A stretch of 52,768 nt of DNA, from assembly GCA_903877125.1 (NCBI GenBank), contig CAIRCM010000107.1, positions 1 through 52,768 on the forward strand, written 5' to 3'. Position 1 is the stretch's first letter, and each line of letters begins with the position of its first letter. The notes below the pieces were generated by a model. It saw nothing but the letters and a program-made list of their open reading frames with translations. It was not told where the DNA came from and ran no database searches. Position numbers and translations under genes: made by a program. The stretch comes from an uncultured Acetobacteraceae bacterium (lineage in GTDB: Bacteria; Pseudomonadota; Alphaproteobacteria; Acetobacterales; Acetobacteraceae). Of this stretch, positions 40,886-49,066 are shown in pieces.

Positions 40886-42178
40886 CTACATTCCGATGTG
40901 ATCGGCGAGTTGGGCCGCGGTGAAGCCCTCGGCGAAACTGTCGGGGATGGTGGGCAACATCGTTTCGTTCCAGGCCTGCCAGCGGGCGAGCATGTCGTCA
41001 TAGACGTCCGGGCGACGGGTTTTCAGATTCGCACGCTCGCGCGGGTCCTGGACGACATCGAACAGGAAGGTGTTGTCGCGGATCTTCAGGTATTTCAGAT
41101 CGCCGTCCCGCATCGCCGCCTGTTCGTTGTTCTTGTACCGCCAATAGAGGGTCCGTGGCTGTTCGGGGGCGCCGTCCAACACAGGCAACAGGCTGATGCC
41201 GTCAGGCGGGTGGGCCGAATCGGGAGCGGTTCCGGCCGCGTCCAGCAGAGTGGGTAGCCAGTCCATGCTTGCCATCACCTGCGAGGACGTTGTGCTGGCG
41301 CGAATGCGCGCCGGCCAGCACATCACGGCGGGCACCCGCAACCCGCCCTCCAGCAATTCGGTTTTTACGCCGGAAAATGGCCAGGTATCGGAATACCGCT
41401 CGCCGCCGTTATCGCTGGTGAAGATCACGATGGTATTATCGGTCTTGCCCGCGACATCGAGGGCCTGGAGCACCCGGCCAACCTGATGATCCATCGCCTG
41501 GACCATGCGCGCATAGGTGCGCATGGTGCCGCCGTCGTAGTGGCGCAGGTTGCCGCCGCGCAGACGCTCCGATTCCGCCTCATCGCCATGGGCGACCCAG
41601 GGCCAGTGCGGCGCGTTGAAGTGCAGGCTCAGCAGGAACGGGCCGTCGGACGCGGTGACGTATTCCACCGCCCGGTCGCCCAGTAGGTCCGTCAGGTAGC
41701 CGGTCTGCTCGACCGTCTGATCGCCGTCCCAAAGATCGTGCGCGCCGCGGGCATTCAGATGGGTGAAATAGTCGATCGCACCGGAACGGATGCCCCAGAA
41801 GCGGTCGTATCCGCTCTGCCGCGGGCCGAACGCAGGCAGGGAGCCAAGATGCCACTTGCCGATCAGCGTCGTCGCGTAGCCCTGCGCCTTCAGCAACGAG
41901 GGAAGTGTCGGGTGCTCGGGGGGCAATCCAACATGGGTTTTGCCGGCAAGCGGTTCCTCGAGGCCCAGCGGCAGCCGGTACTGGTAGCGGCCAGTGATCA
42001 GCGCCAGCCGGGTTGCCGAACAGACCGCGGAATTGGCGTAGGCCTGGGTGAACCGCACGCCGCGTTCGGCGATTCGGTCGATGTTCGGAGTCGCGTATTC
42101 GCGCCGTCCGTAACAGGACAGATCAGCGTAACCGAGGTCGTCGGCCAGGATGAAGACGATATTGGGTTGGGTCCGCAT
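40886..42178 (-). CDS. sulfatase (type I, formylglycine-dependent)
   Basis: 430-residue arylsulfatase-family hydrolase without a signal peptide. Metal-binding Asp13/Asp14 (ILADDLGYADL), the active-site sequence with Cys53 in CSATRLALITGRYQ, and the Lys/His in IGKWHLG are present. The formylglycine motif is CxAxR in place of the commoner CxPxR; both are known to be accepted. Lack of a leader suggests a cytoplasmic enzyme. ATG 42178 has GGGAG upstream. Coupled to the EamA gene, which might import its substrate (inference). Confidence 0.92.
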   Translation of the reverse strand: MRTQPNIVFILADDLGYADLSCYGRREYATPNIDRIAERGVRFTQAYANSAVCSATRLALITGRYQYRLPLGLEEPLAGKTHVGLPPEHPTLPSLLKAQGYATTLIGKWHLGSLPAFGPRQSGYDRFWGIRSGAIDYFTHLNARGAHDLWDGDQTVEQTGYLTDLLGDRAVEYVTASDGPFLLSLHFNAPHWPWVAHGDEAESERLRGGNLRHYDGGTMRTYARMVQAMDHQVGRVLQALDVAGKTDNTIVIFTSDNGGERYSDTWPFSGVKTELLEGGLRVPAVMCWPARIRASTTSSQVMASMDWLPTLLDAAGTAPDSAHPPDGISLLPVLDGAPEQPRTLYWRYKNNEQAAMRDGDLKYLKIRDNTFLFDVVQDPRERANLKTRRPDVYDDMLARWQAWNETMLPTIPDSFAEGFTAAQLADHIGM

Positions 42179-42251
42179 GTACGTTCGCTCCCACATTGGA
42201 CCGATTGAACCATGAATCTGGCGGTTCGGGAAAATGTGGTAATCGGGGGAC

Positions 42252-42920
42252 ATGAAAATCTGCGTCGTGACTCCGTATTTCGAGACCAATGAGGATTGGC
42301 TGGCGCAGGCGCACGCGAGCGTTCGCGCGCAGACGGTCCAAGCTCATCACATCATCGTATGCGATGGTTCGGCGCCGGCGCAGTTGCAGGATTTCCAGGG
42401 CACGCATGTGGTGCTGCAGCGCAACTACAAAGATTACGGCAACACGCCGCGTCTGATCGGCTGCTACCACGCGATGACGATGGAGGCGGATGCGATCGCG
42501 TTCCTCGACGCGGATAATTGGTATTACCCCGAGCATCTGGAGGGGCTGCTGAAATGCGTGTCAGAACACGACCTCGATGCGATCGCTTCGTCGCGGATGC
42601 TGCATCGCCTCGATGGTTCGGTTTTGGGCAAGTGCACGACCGTGGACGGGCGCGCATTCGTCGATACAAACTGCATATTGGTGATGCGGCGGGCGTTTCG
42701 CCACATGCTCGCCTGGACCCTGCTGACACAGGACGTGGCGGCGGTCATGGACCAGTTTGTCTGGAAGCACATGCAGGATGGCGGGGCTCGGATGGGATTC
42801 GTAGACCGTGCCACTGTGGCTTATCGCACGCGCCATGTGACCCATTACGAGCAGGCTGGGGAGTCACCGCCGGCCGAAGCGGTCAACCGCGTCGATATGC
42901 ATGGGGAACGGTATCACTGA
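42252..42920 (+). CDS. family 2 glycosyltransferase
   Basis: 222-residue GT-A fold transferase. N-terminal MKICVVTPYFETNEDWLAQA, the nucleotide-sugar binding region with IIVCDGSAP, and the DxD metal site in IAFLDADNWYYPEHL (about 82-96) fit GT2. There are no membrane segments, so it is cytoplasmic. Acceptor and sugar unknown. It is divergent from the sulfatase and stands alone, about 8 kb from the carbamoyltransferase operon. Confidence 0.9.
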   Translation: MKICVVTPYFETNEDWLAQAHASVRAQTVQAHHIIVCDGSAPAQLQDFQGTHVVLQRNYKDYGNTPRLIGCYHAMTMEADAIAFLDADNWYYPEHLEGLLKCVSEHDLDAIASSRMLHRLDGSVLGKCTTVDGRAFVDTNCILVMRRAFRHMLAWTLLTQDVAAVMDQFVWKHMQDGGARMGFVDRATVAYRTRHVTHYEQAGESPPAEAVNRVDMHGERYH

Positions 42921-42936
42921 TTGCGGTCAGCGCGAA

Positions 42937-44376
42937 CTATGCCCCTGGTCTTGTCACCGGCGTGTGGCGCCCCGTCAGGTCGTCGCCGGCGGTGCGCGGC
43001 ATCAGCAGCGCGATCGGTGAAGCGAGGGTCGTCAGCAATCCGACCACGATGAAGCCCACGCTGAAATCGGCCGGCGTCGGTGTCGTGGTTCCCAATACCG
43101 TGCCGGCCACAGCAAGCGCCATCGCGCCCGCTGACACGCCGATCGTCGCCGCCAATTGCTGCCCGGCGGTATAAAGGCTGGTCGCGGAACTCATGCGGGC
43201 TCGCGCGACGTCCCCGTAGGCCAGCGTGTTGTAGGCCGTGAATTGCAGGGACCGGGAAAATCCGCCGATCAGCAGCACCAGATAGATCAGGGCCGCCGGC
43301 CAAGTGGGGCGGAAGGCGGCGCACAGTGTTAACATGAGGCCCGAAAACAGCCCATTCCAGATCAGTGTGTCGCGAAATCCGAACATCCGGAGGGCGCGCT
43401 GTGTCGCTGGCTTCATCACCAGCGCGCCCGCCGAACTGGCGAATGTGATCAGCCCGCTTTCGACCGCAGCCTTGCCGAAGCCCACCTGCAGCATCATCGG
43501 CAGCAGGAACGGGATCGCCCCGATACCGGTGCGGAACAGCATCATCGCCGCGAAGGCCACGCCGAAGCACGGCAGTTTCAAGAGCGTGAAATCCAGCACC
43601 GGTTCGGCTGTCCGGCGGGCGTGCCAGACGTAGACCAGGGCGGCCAACAGCCCGACGCCAATCATCGAGCGGGTGGCCCACATTGGCACCACGCCCCGCC
43701 CCAATGTTTCCAGCCCGAACATCAAGCCCGTGAGGGCGATACCGGTCAGCACCAATCCGCGTGCATCGAACCGCCCACGCGGCGGCTCCCGCACATCTTC
43801 GATGAACAGCGTCACCAGGACGAGGCCCAACACGCCGATCGGGATGTTGATGTAGAAAATCCAGCGCCAGTGGAAATAGGTCACGATGAAGCCGCCCAGC
43901 GGCGGACCGACCACAGGACCCAGCAGCGCAGGCGTGGTGAGCCATGCCATCGCCGCCACCAACTCGGTTTTCGCGGCCGTCCGCAGCAGCAGCAGCCGCC
44001 CGACCGGCACCATCATTGCTCCGCCAAGACCTTGAAGGATTCGCGACATCACCAGGAAGGCGAGGCTTTGCGACAGGCCGCACAGCACCGATCCCAAGGT
44101 GAAGACGACGATCGCGATTCGGAAGACGTTCCGGGCACCATAGCGGTCGGCGATCCAGCCGCTGGCTGGGATGAACACCGCGAGGCTCAACAAATAGGAC
44201 GTCAGCGCCACGCTCATGTGCTGCGGGTCGTAGCCAAACACCTTTGCCATGGTCGGCAACGCGGTCGCGATCACCGTGGAATCGAGGTTCTGCATGAACA
44301 TTGCCGTCGCGACGATCATCGCGGTGATCCGCGTGCGGCGGGTCGTGGCGTTGGGGGAGCGCGGTGCCTCGGACAT
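42937..44376 (-). CDS. MFS transporter, DHA2 (EmrB/QacA) family
   Basis: 479-residue drug:H+ antiporter-like protein with about 14 helices. Motif MQNLDSTVIATALPTMAKVF near the start, motif A-like GWIADRYGARNVFR and the helix-5 motif LLGPVVGPPLGGFI identify DHA2. It probably exports toxic compounds. No HlyD-type partner lies beside it. It converges with the glycosyltransferase gene, 16 bp apart, and is divergent from an LLM gene. Confidence 0.93.
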   Translation of the reverse strand: MSEAPRSPNATTRRTRITAMIVATAMFMQNLDSTVIATALPTMAKVFGYDPQHMSVALTSYLLSLAVFIPASGWIADRYGARNVFRIAIVVFTLGSVLCGLSQSLAFLVMSRILQGLGGAMMVPVGRLLLLRTAAKTELVAAMAWLTTPALLGPVVGPPLGGFIVTYFHWRWIFYINIPIGVLGLVLVTLFIEDVREPPRGRFDARGLVLTGIALTGLMFGLETLGRGVVPMWATRSMIGVGLLAALVYVWHARRTAEPVLDFTLLKLPCFGVAFAAMMLFRTGIGAIPFLLPMMLQVGFGKAAVESGLITFASSAGALVMKPATQRALRMFGFRDTLIWNGLFSGLMLTLCAAFRPTWPAALIYLVLLIGGFSRSLQFTAYNTLAYGDVARARMSSATSLYTAGQQLAATIGVSAGAMALAVAGTVLGTTTPTPADFSVGFIVVGLLTTLASPIALLMPRTAGDDLTGRHTPVTRPGA

Positions 44377-44445
44377 CCGGTCATTCTCGCGCCTGGGCGC
44401 GCGGGTGGATAGTCCTTATCGTCAGTGCCGGACGGAGGCTCAGCC

Positions 44446-45549
44446 ATGCACATCGAAACCCTGCTACCCCTCGGGAAGGTCGATCCCGGCCTGCGCGCAC
44501 CGGAAGTGCCGCTGGATATTACCCGTGTCTTCGACGAAGCGCGGATGCTCGAACAACTTGGCTACGACGGGATAGCGATCGAGGAGTGCAAGGAAGATCC
44601 CTACATCGTCGGTGCCCTGGCGGCGCAGGCGACGACCCGGCTGAAGATTGCCACCGCCGTCGCCATCGCGTTCCCGCGCAGCCCGACGTCGACGGCGATG
44701 TCGGCCTGGACGTTGCAGCGCCTGTCCACCGGACGGTTCACCCTCGGGCTCGGCACCCAGGTGCGCGCGCATATCGAGCGGCGCTACGGCATGACCTGGT
44801 CCCCAGCCGGTCCTTGGATCCGCGATTACGTGAACGCCGTCAGGGCGGTGTGGGACTGCTGGCAGAACGGCACAAAGCTTGCGTTCAGCGGCACGCATTA
44901 TCGCCTCGACTTGATGGTACCGCTGTTCGATCCTGGCCCGATCTCGCATCCCGCCATTCCCATCCACCTCGCCGCGGTCAACCCGATCATGTGCCGTGTC
45001 GCGGGGGAGTGCGCGGACGGCATGCGCCCGCACCCGGTGTGCACGGCCGATTATATAGCGCAGGTGATGCTGCCGGCCGCGCATGAGGGGGCGGCCCGCG
45101 CCGGGCGGGATCCCTCGGGTTTCGCCGTCGCCATCAAGCCGCTGATCGCCACGGCGGCGACGGAGGAAATGCTCGAAAAACGCATTCGCGACGTCCGCGC
45201 CCGGGTGGCGTTCTATTGTTCCACGCCCGCTTACCGTGCGGCGTTCGCATTCCACGGCTTGGGCGACCTGGCGAGGTACATGAGCGTCCTGTCGCGCGAA
45301 CAGCGCTGGGAGGAGATGCCGGGCCTGATCGACGATGCGGTGCTGCACCTCTACGCGACGGTCGGGCTGTATGACGAAATCGGTCGCAAATTGCACGAGC
45401 GCTACGGTCATATCGTCACCCACGCCGAATTCAGCATCCCCGTCGCCGACGACGGCGACCGGGACAGGCTCGCCGGCCCGATTCGCGACCTGAAGTCCGG
45501 CGAAGGTGCATTTGTTGATCTGCGTCAGCGACAACCGACTTCGGGGTGA
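44446..45549 (+). CDS. LLM class F420-dependent-type oxidoreductase
   Basis: 367-residue luciferase-like enzyme, the fourth in this window. Landmarks: MHIETLLPLGKVDPGL, AWTLQRLSTGRFTLGLGTQV (about 92-111) and PAIPIHLAAVNPIMCRVAGE. The build is of the TIGR03617-like F420-dependent type. ATG 44446 has GGAGG seven bases upstream. It lies 33 bp before a universal stress protein gene and could share its transcript. Confidence 0.9.
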   Translation: MHIETLLPLGKVDPGLRAPEVPLDITRVFDEARMLEQLGYDGIAIEECKEDPYIVGALAAQATTRLKIATAVAIAFPRSPTSTAMSAWTLQRLSTGRFTLGLGTQVRAHIERRYGMTWSPAGPWIRDYVNAVRAVWDCWQNGTKLAFSGTHYRLDLMVPLFDPGPISHPAIPIHLAAVNPIMCRVAGECADGMRPHPVCTADYIAQVMLPAAHEGAARAGRDPSGFAVAIKPLIATAATEEMLEKRIRDVRARVAFYCSTPAYRAAFAFHGLGDLARYMSVLSREQRWEEMPGLIDDAVLHLYATVGLYDEIGRKLHERYGHIVTHAEFSIPVADDGDRDRLAGPIRDLKSGEGAFVDLRQRQPTSG

Positions 45550-45582
45550 TCAGACTCAGGGCACATGTGAGGATCCGATGCC

Positions 45583-46458
45583 ATGCCGAAAGTGATTTTG
45601 TTGCCGCTGACGGGAACCGACGGGGACCGTTCCGCTCAGACTGCCGCCCTCGCCTTGGCCAAGGCGTTTGATGCCCATCTGATCGGTCTGCATGTCCGGC
45701 GCGACGTGCGGCGCGACATCGCTGCCTATGCCTCCGCTGATATGGGCGCGACGTCGGGCCTCGATGCCATCATCGGCCGGATGGAGGACGATGCCACCTC
45801 GCGTGAAACAAAAGCGTCGGTTTCATGGGCCGACGCCTGTGCCAAAGCCGGGGTCCCGGCGGCGGAAATGCCCCGGGAGTCGAGCGGTCCCAGCTACGAA
45901 TATGCCTCCGAAACCGGGGAAGAGTCGGATTGGGTGGCGGAGTATGGCCGGGCGGCGGATATGGTTGTTGTCGCGCGGGTAAAGGAAGCCGCGATGCTGG
46001 TTCTCGAATCGATCGAGGCCGCGCTTATGGACACCGGCAAGCCGGTGCTGATCGCTGCCTCCGACGCCCCGCCGGTGGTGGACGGCACCGTGGCGATCGC
46101 CTGGAAGAATACGCGCGAATCGGCTGGCGCGGTGGCTGCCGCCTTGCCGTTTGTCCGCCGTGCCAGGCGGGTCGTGGTGTTCACCGTCGAGGAACGCGAC
46201 TCCGCCGATAACCCCGACACCTCCTACCGTCGCGTGGTGCGCGCGCTGCGCTGGCACAATGCCAACACCGAAGCGAAAATCCTGCCGCACGAGTCGCGCC
46301 ACCCGGTCGAGGTACTTCGCGACGCGCTGACACGGGAGAGGTGCGACCTGCTCGTGATGGGGGGCTACGGGCATGGCCGGCTGCGGGAAGCGGTCTTCGG
46401 CGGGTTCACCCGAGCGGTGCTGGAGGGCGCGCCGGTGCCCGTGCTGATGGCACATTGA
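45583..46458 (+). CDS. universal stress protein (two-domain)
   Basis: 291-residue UspA-family protein with two tandem domains. The first (about 1-150) is degenerate. The second ends with the ATP-binding motif MGGYGHGRLREAVFGGFTR (about 263-281), the G-2x-G-9x-G(S/T) pattern. It would act in the cytoplasm in stress tolerance. ATG 45583 preceded by GAGGAT. Confidence 0.9.
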   Translation: MPKVILLPLTGTDGDRSAQTAALALAKAFDAHLIGLHVRRDVRRDIAAYASADMGATSGLDAIIGRMEDDATSRETKASVSWADACAKAGVPAAEMPRESSGPSYEYASETGEESDWVAEYGRAADMVVVARVKEAAMLVLESIEAALMDTGKPVLIAASDAPPVVDGTVAIAWKNTRESAGAVAAALPFVRRARRVVVFTVEERDSADNPDTSYRRVVRALRWHNANTEAKILPHESRHPVEVLRDALTRERCDLLVMGGYGHGRLREAVFGGFTRAVLEGAPVPVLMAH

Positions 46459-46557
46459 GGTATCGGCGGGACGCGGGGTGACATCCGGCCTTGCGCGGTG
46501 GTAGGGAGACGCGCTTAGCCGTCCAGGCCCCACGCCGCCCCGTCAGAGGAACCGACC

Positions 46558-47058
46558 TTGGTCCCCTATCCCCGCCTTGCTTGTCTTCCCGCCCTGATGC
46601 TGGCCCTGAGCCTGGGCGCCTGCAGCGTGTTCGAGCACAAGGAGCAGCTTCGCGGCAATCATATCGATCCAGACCAGATGAAGGAGCTGACGGTGGGCAC
46701 AACCACCCGCGCCGACGTCACAGCGCTGATCGGATCGCCGACGCTGCATGCGAGTTTTGACGACAACACTTGGATCTACATCAGCGAGGTCACCCGTCCG
46801 CGGATCGGCGGCACCCAGGCGGTCGAGGATCAGCACGTGGTCGTGCTGAGCTTCGACGATAAGGGGGTGCTGCGGTCGATCCAAACCAAGAACCAGGACG
46901 ATTCGATTCCCGTCGCCATGGTCGACCGGACGACGCCCTCCCCTGGTAGCGAAGCGTCGTTCCTCCAGCAGCTGCTTGGCAATGTCGGCCGGTTCAATGC
47001 CGGTGGTGTGGCCTCGCCGTCCGGCGGGTCGGCTGGCGGCGCACCGAAGCCGTTCTGA
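46558..47058 (+). CDS. bamE: outer-membrane protein assembly factor BamE
   Basis: 166-residue lipoprotein subunit of the BAM complex inserting outer-membrane beta-barrels. Signal peptide with lipobox LSLGAC (lipidated Cys22), and SmpA/OmlA domain with ELTVGTTTRADVTALIGSPT and FDDNTWIYIS. A disordered Gly/Ser/Pro tail follows. The start is TTG 46558 with AGAGGA seven bases upstream; no ATG is suitably placed. Confidence 0.93.
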   Translation: MVPYPRLACLPALMLALSLGACSVFEHKEQLRGNHIDPDQMKELTVGTTTRADVTALIGSPTLHASFDDNTWIYISEVTRPRIGGTQAVEDQHVVVLSFDDKGVLRSIQTKNQDDSIPVAMVDRTTPSPGSEASFLQQLLGNVGRFNAGGVASPSGGSAGGAPKPF

Positions 47059-47096
47059 TCCTCATCCCCATTCGCAACCGACAAGGGTCCGAAATC

Positions 47097-47936
47097 ATGG
47101 ACATTTCCCACGCCAGTTCGCTGTCGAAGGCCGACGCGCTTGCCCTGCGTTATGGCGAAGACAGCATCCCCGCCGCTGGTCCCTGGAACGATGCCATCGC
47201 GCTGTTGCTGTCGCACCGTTCGGTGCGCGGCTATCGGTCCGACGCGCTGCCCGAGGGAACGCTGGAAACGTTGATCGCTGCCGCGCAGTCGGCCGCTACG
47301 AGTTCCAACCTGCAGACCTGGTCGGTCGTCGCGGTGACTGATCCCGCGAAGAAGGCGGAAATCGCCAAACTGTCCAACAACCAGAAGCACATCGAACAGT
47401 GCCCGCTGTTCCTGGCCTGGATCGCCGATGTGTCCCGCAATGAGCGGCTCGGGGCCGAGGAGGGCGTCGAGCTCGAGGTCATGCCGTACCTCGAAACCTT
47501 CCTGGTGGCCGCCATCGATGCGGCGCTCGCCGCGCAGTGCGCGGTGACCGCGGCGGAATCCCTGGGGCTGTCGACGGTCTATATCGGAGCGATGCGCAAC
47601 AATTCCCTGCGCGTGGCGGAGATCCTCGGCCTGCCACAAGGGGCGATGGGCGTGTTTGGGCTTTGCGTCGGCTATGCCGCACCGGGTGTGGCGAACGAGG
47701 TGAAGCCGCGCCTGCCCCAGGAAGCGATCCTCTTTCACAACACATATGGCAACCCCGACGAACCCAAGCTGCGCGCGGCCTATGACGCGAAGATGGCGGC
47801 GTTCTCGGCGCGCAACGAGATGACACAGGACACCTGGACCAAACGGGTCATCGGGCGGATGGGCAAGATCGCCGCGCTGAGCGGGCGGCATCTGCTGACG
47901 GACGCGCTGCACGCGATGGGCTTCCCGCTGAAATAG
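47097..47936 (+). CDS. nitroreductase family NADPH-dependent oxidoreductase
   Basis: 279-residue FMN enzyme of the NfsA-like group. FMN-phosphate binding HRSVRGYRSDALPEGTLE (about 41-58), QSAATSSNLQTWSVVAVTD, and VTAAESLGLSTVYIGAMRNN (about 150-170) are characteristic. It reduces nitro, quinone or flavin substrates. It lies 3 bp before the yjbE-like gene and 38 bp after bamE. Confidence 0.92.
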   Translation: MDISHASSLSKADALALRYGEDSIPAAGPWNDAIALLLSHRSVRGYRSDALPEGTLETLIAAAQSAATSSNLQTWSVVAVTDPAKKAEIAKLSNNQKHIEQCPLFLAWIADVSRNERLGAEEGVELEVMPYLETFLVAAIDAALAAQCAVTAAESLGLSTVYIGAMRNNSLRVAEILGLPQGAMGVFGLCVGYAAPGVANEVKPRLPQEAILFHNTYGNPDEPKLRAAYDAKMAAFSARNEMTQDTWTKRVIGRMGKIAALSGRHLLTDALHAMGFPLK

Positions 47937-47939
47937 GGC

Positions 47940-48548
47940 GTGCCAGTGGTCGACCTCGCCGCACTATCGGCGCTGGTGCAGGTCGTCTTCGTCAACGTCG
48001 CGCTCTCCGCCGACAATGCGGTTGTGATCGGGATCGCGACGATCGGATTGCCCGCGCACCAGCGCAGCCGAGCGCTTTGGCTGGGCATTGGTTTCGCGAC
48101 GGTGCTGCGGGTGGGATTCGCCGTCGTGGCGACATCGTTGCTGCAGGTGCTCGGGTTGCTGCTGGCTGGCGGCATTCTGCTGCTATGGGTGGCGTGGAAG
48201 CTCTGGCGCGAAATCGGTGGCCGTGGTGCTGTCGATCGCCGAGGCGACGCCGCGCCGAAAACACTGCGGCGGGCGCTCTGGCAGATTGTGGTCGCCGACG
48301 TGTCGATGTCGCTCGACAATGTTCTGGCGGTGGCGGCGGCGGCGCGGGAACATCCGCTCGTGCTACTGGTCGGCCTTGGAATTTCCGTTGTGTTGATGGC
48401 TGCCGCGTCGTCGCTCGTGGCGCGGCTGATCGAGCGGCACCGCTGGATCGCCTATATCGGGCTGGCGGTGATCGTTTACATCGCCGGCAACATGATCTGG
48501 CACGGCGCGCACGAGGTGAGCGCGGCAATGGGTGGCGCGGGGCGGTAA
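47940..48548 (+). CDS. YjbE/TerC-family integral membrane metal transporter
   Basis: 202-residue membrane protein with six or seven helices. The two family motifs with intramembrane Asp are present: NVALSADNAVVIG (about 19-31) and DVSMSLDNVLAVA (about 121-133). TerC-family proteins export manganese or similar metals, and YjbE-type members are common in Gram-negatives. The start is GTG at 47940; another GTG at 47946 is possible. Confidence 0.9.
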   Translation: MPVVDLAALSALVQVVFVNVALSADNAVVIGIATIGLPAHQRSRALWLGIGFATVLRVGFAVVATSLLQVLGLLLAGGILLLWVAWKLWREIGGRGAVDRRGDAAPKTLRRALWQIVVADVSMSLDNVLAVAAAAREHPLVLLVGLGISVVLMAAASSLVARLIERHRWIAYIGLAVIVYIAGNMIWHGAHEVSAAMGGAGR

Positions 48549-48697
48549 CGCCATGCCGCTGGTCAGTATCGACCCCAGCAATCGACCATCGTGAGTGCGG
48601 CGCAGCGGCAATCGCCCACGGTACGGATTCCGTCAGCACGCCGACCAGCTGCGATCCACCGCTTGGGTCACAGCCTCGGCGGCAGATCGATCTCGGG

Positions 48698-48716
48698 TTT
48701 TTCAGCGGCCGGTTAG
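48698..48716. repeat. Remnant end of a MITE-like element
   Basis: TTTTTCAGCGGCCGGTTAG matches 16 of 19 bases of the right end of the element at 33267-33433, and some preceding sequence is also similar. No matching left end was found in the 160-bp gap. As in the intact copy, the outer TTAG touches a stop codon, here that of the following minus-strand gene. Confidence 0.5.
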
Positions 48717-49066
48717 TGCAATGGATAGACGAAATCTGTCAGGGGTGCCGGGCTGTCCTCGCCTGCGGAACCGTTACCAGAAAGCGCTTTGCGAATTTCC
48801 TCCAATGCGGGCAAAAGCTTGGTCAATTGAGACTGGTTCCGTTCGGTCCAATAGGCCCCTAATTGATCGAGGAGCGCGGTTCCCTTGCAGCCGTCCCTAT
48901 CCAGCACGCGGATGCCGCTAGATCGTGACGTTGGCGATTCCCAATAACTGTCTTTTGTCCTGTCGGGGCCAGCAGAGAAATAATGCACGTCCCGCCGGTC
49001 GTTCGAGCGCTTCAGCGGCAACAGATAGTCGGCATAAAACCTGGCCGCACCGTCAGTCGAGGTCAT
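48713..49066 (-). CDS. protein of unknown function in the carbamoyltransferase operon
   Basis: 117-residue soluble protein. I do not recognise it. It has RFYADYLLPLKRSNDRRDVH near the start, several Asp/Arg/Trp/Tyr residues in the middle (DSYWESPTSRSSGIRVLDRD), a helix QSQLTKLLPALEEIRKALSG and a flexible tail ending in DFVYPLH. ATG 49066 lies 14 bp inside the end of the carbamoyltransferase gene, with GGGGA about 10 nt upstream, showing translational coupling. A role as partner or regulator of the enzyme is likely but unproven. Confidence 0.72.
   Translation of the reverse strand: MTSTDGAARFYADYLLPLKRSNDRRDVHYFSAGPDRTKDSYWESPTSRSSGIRVLDRDGCKGTALLDQLGAYWTERNQSQLTKLLPALEEIRKALSGNGSAGEDSPAPLTDFVYPLH

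Noticed and set aside
42252-42920. Linking the family 2 glycosyltransferase to the carbamoyltransferase operon as one cluster
   Set aside because: They are about 8 kb apart on opposite strands with housekeeping genes such as bamE between them, so the sequence gives no support for a shared pathway.
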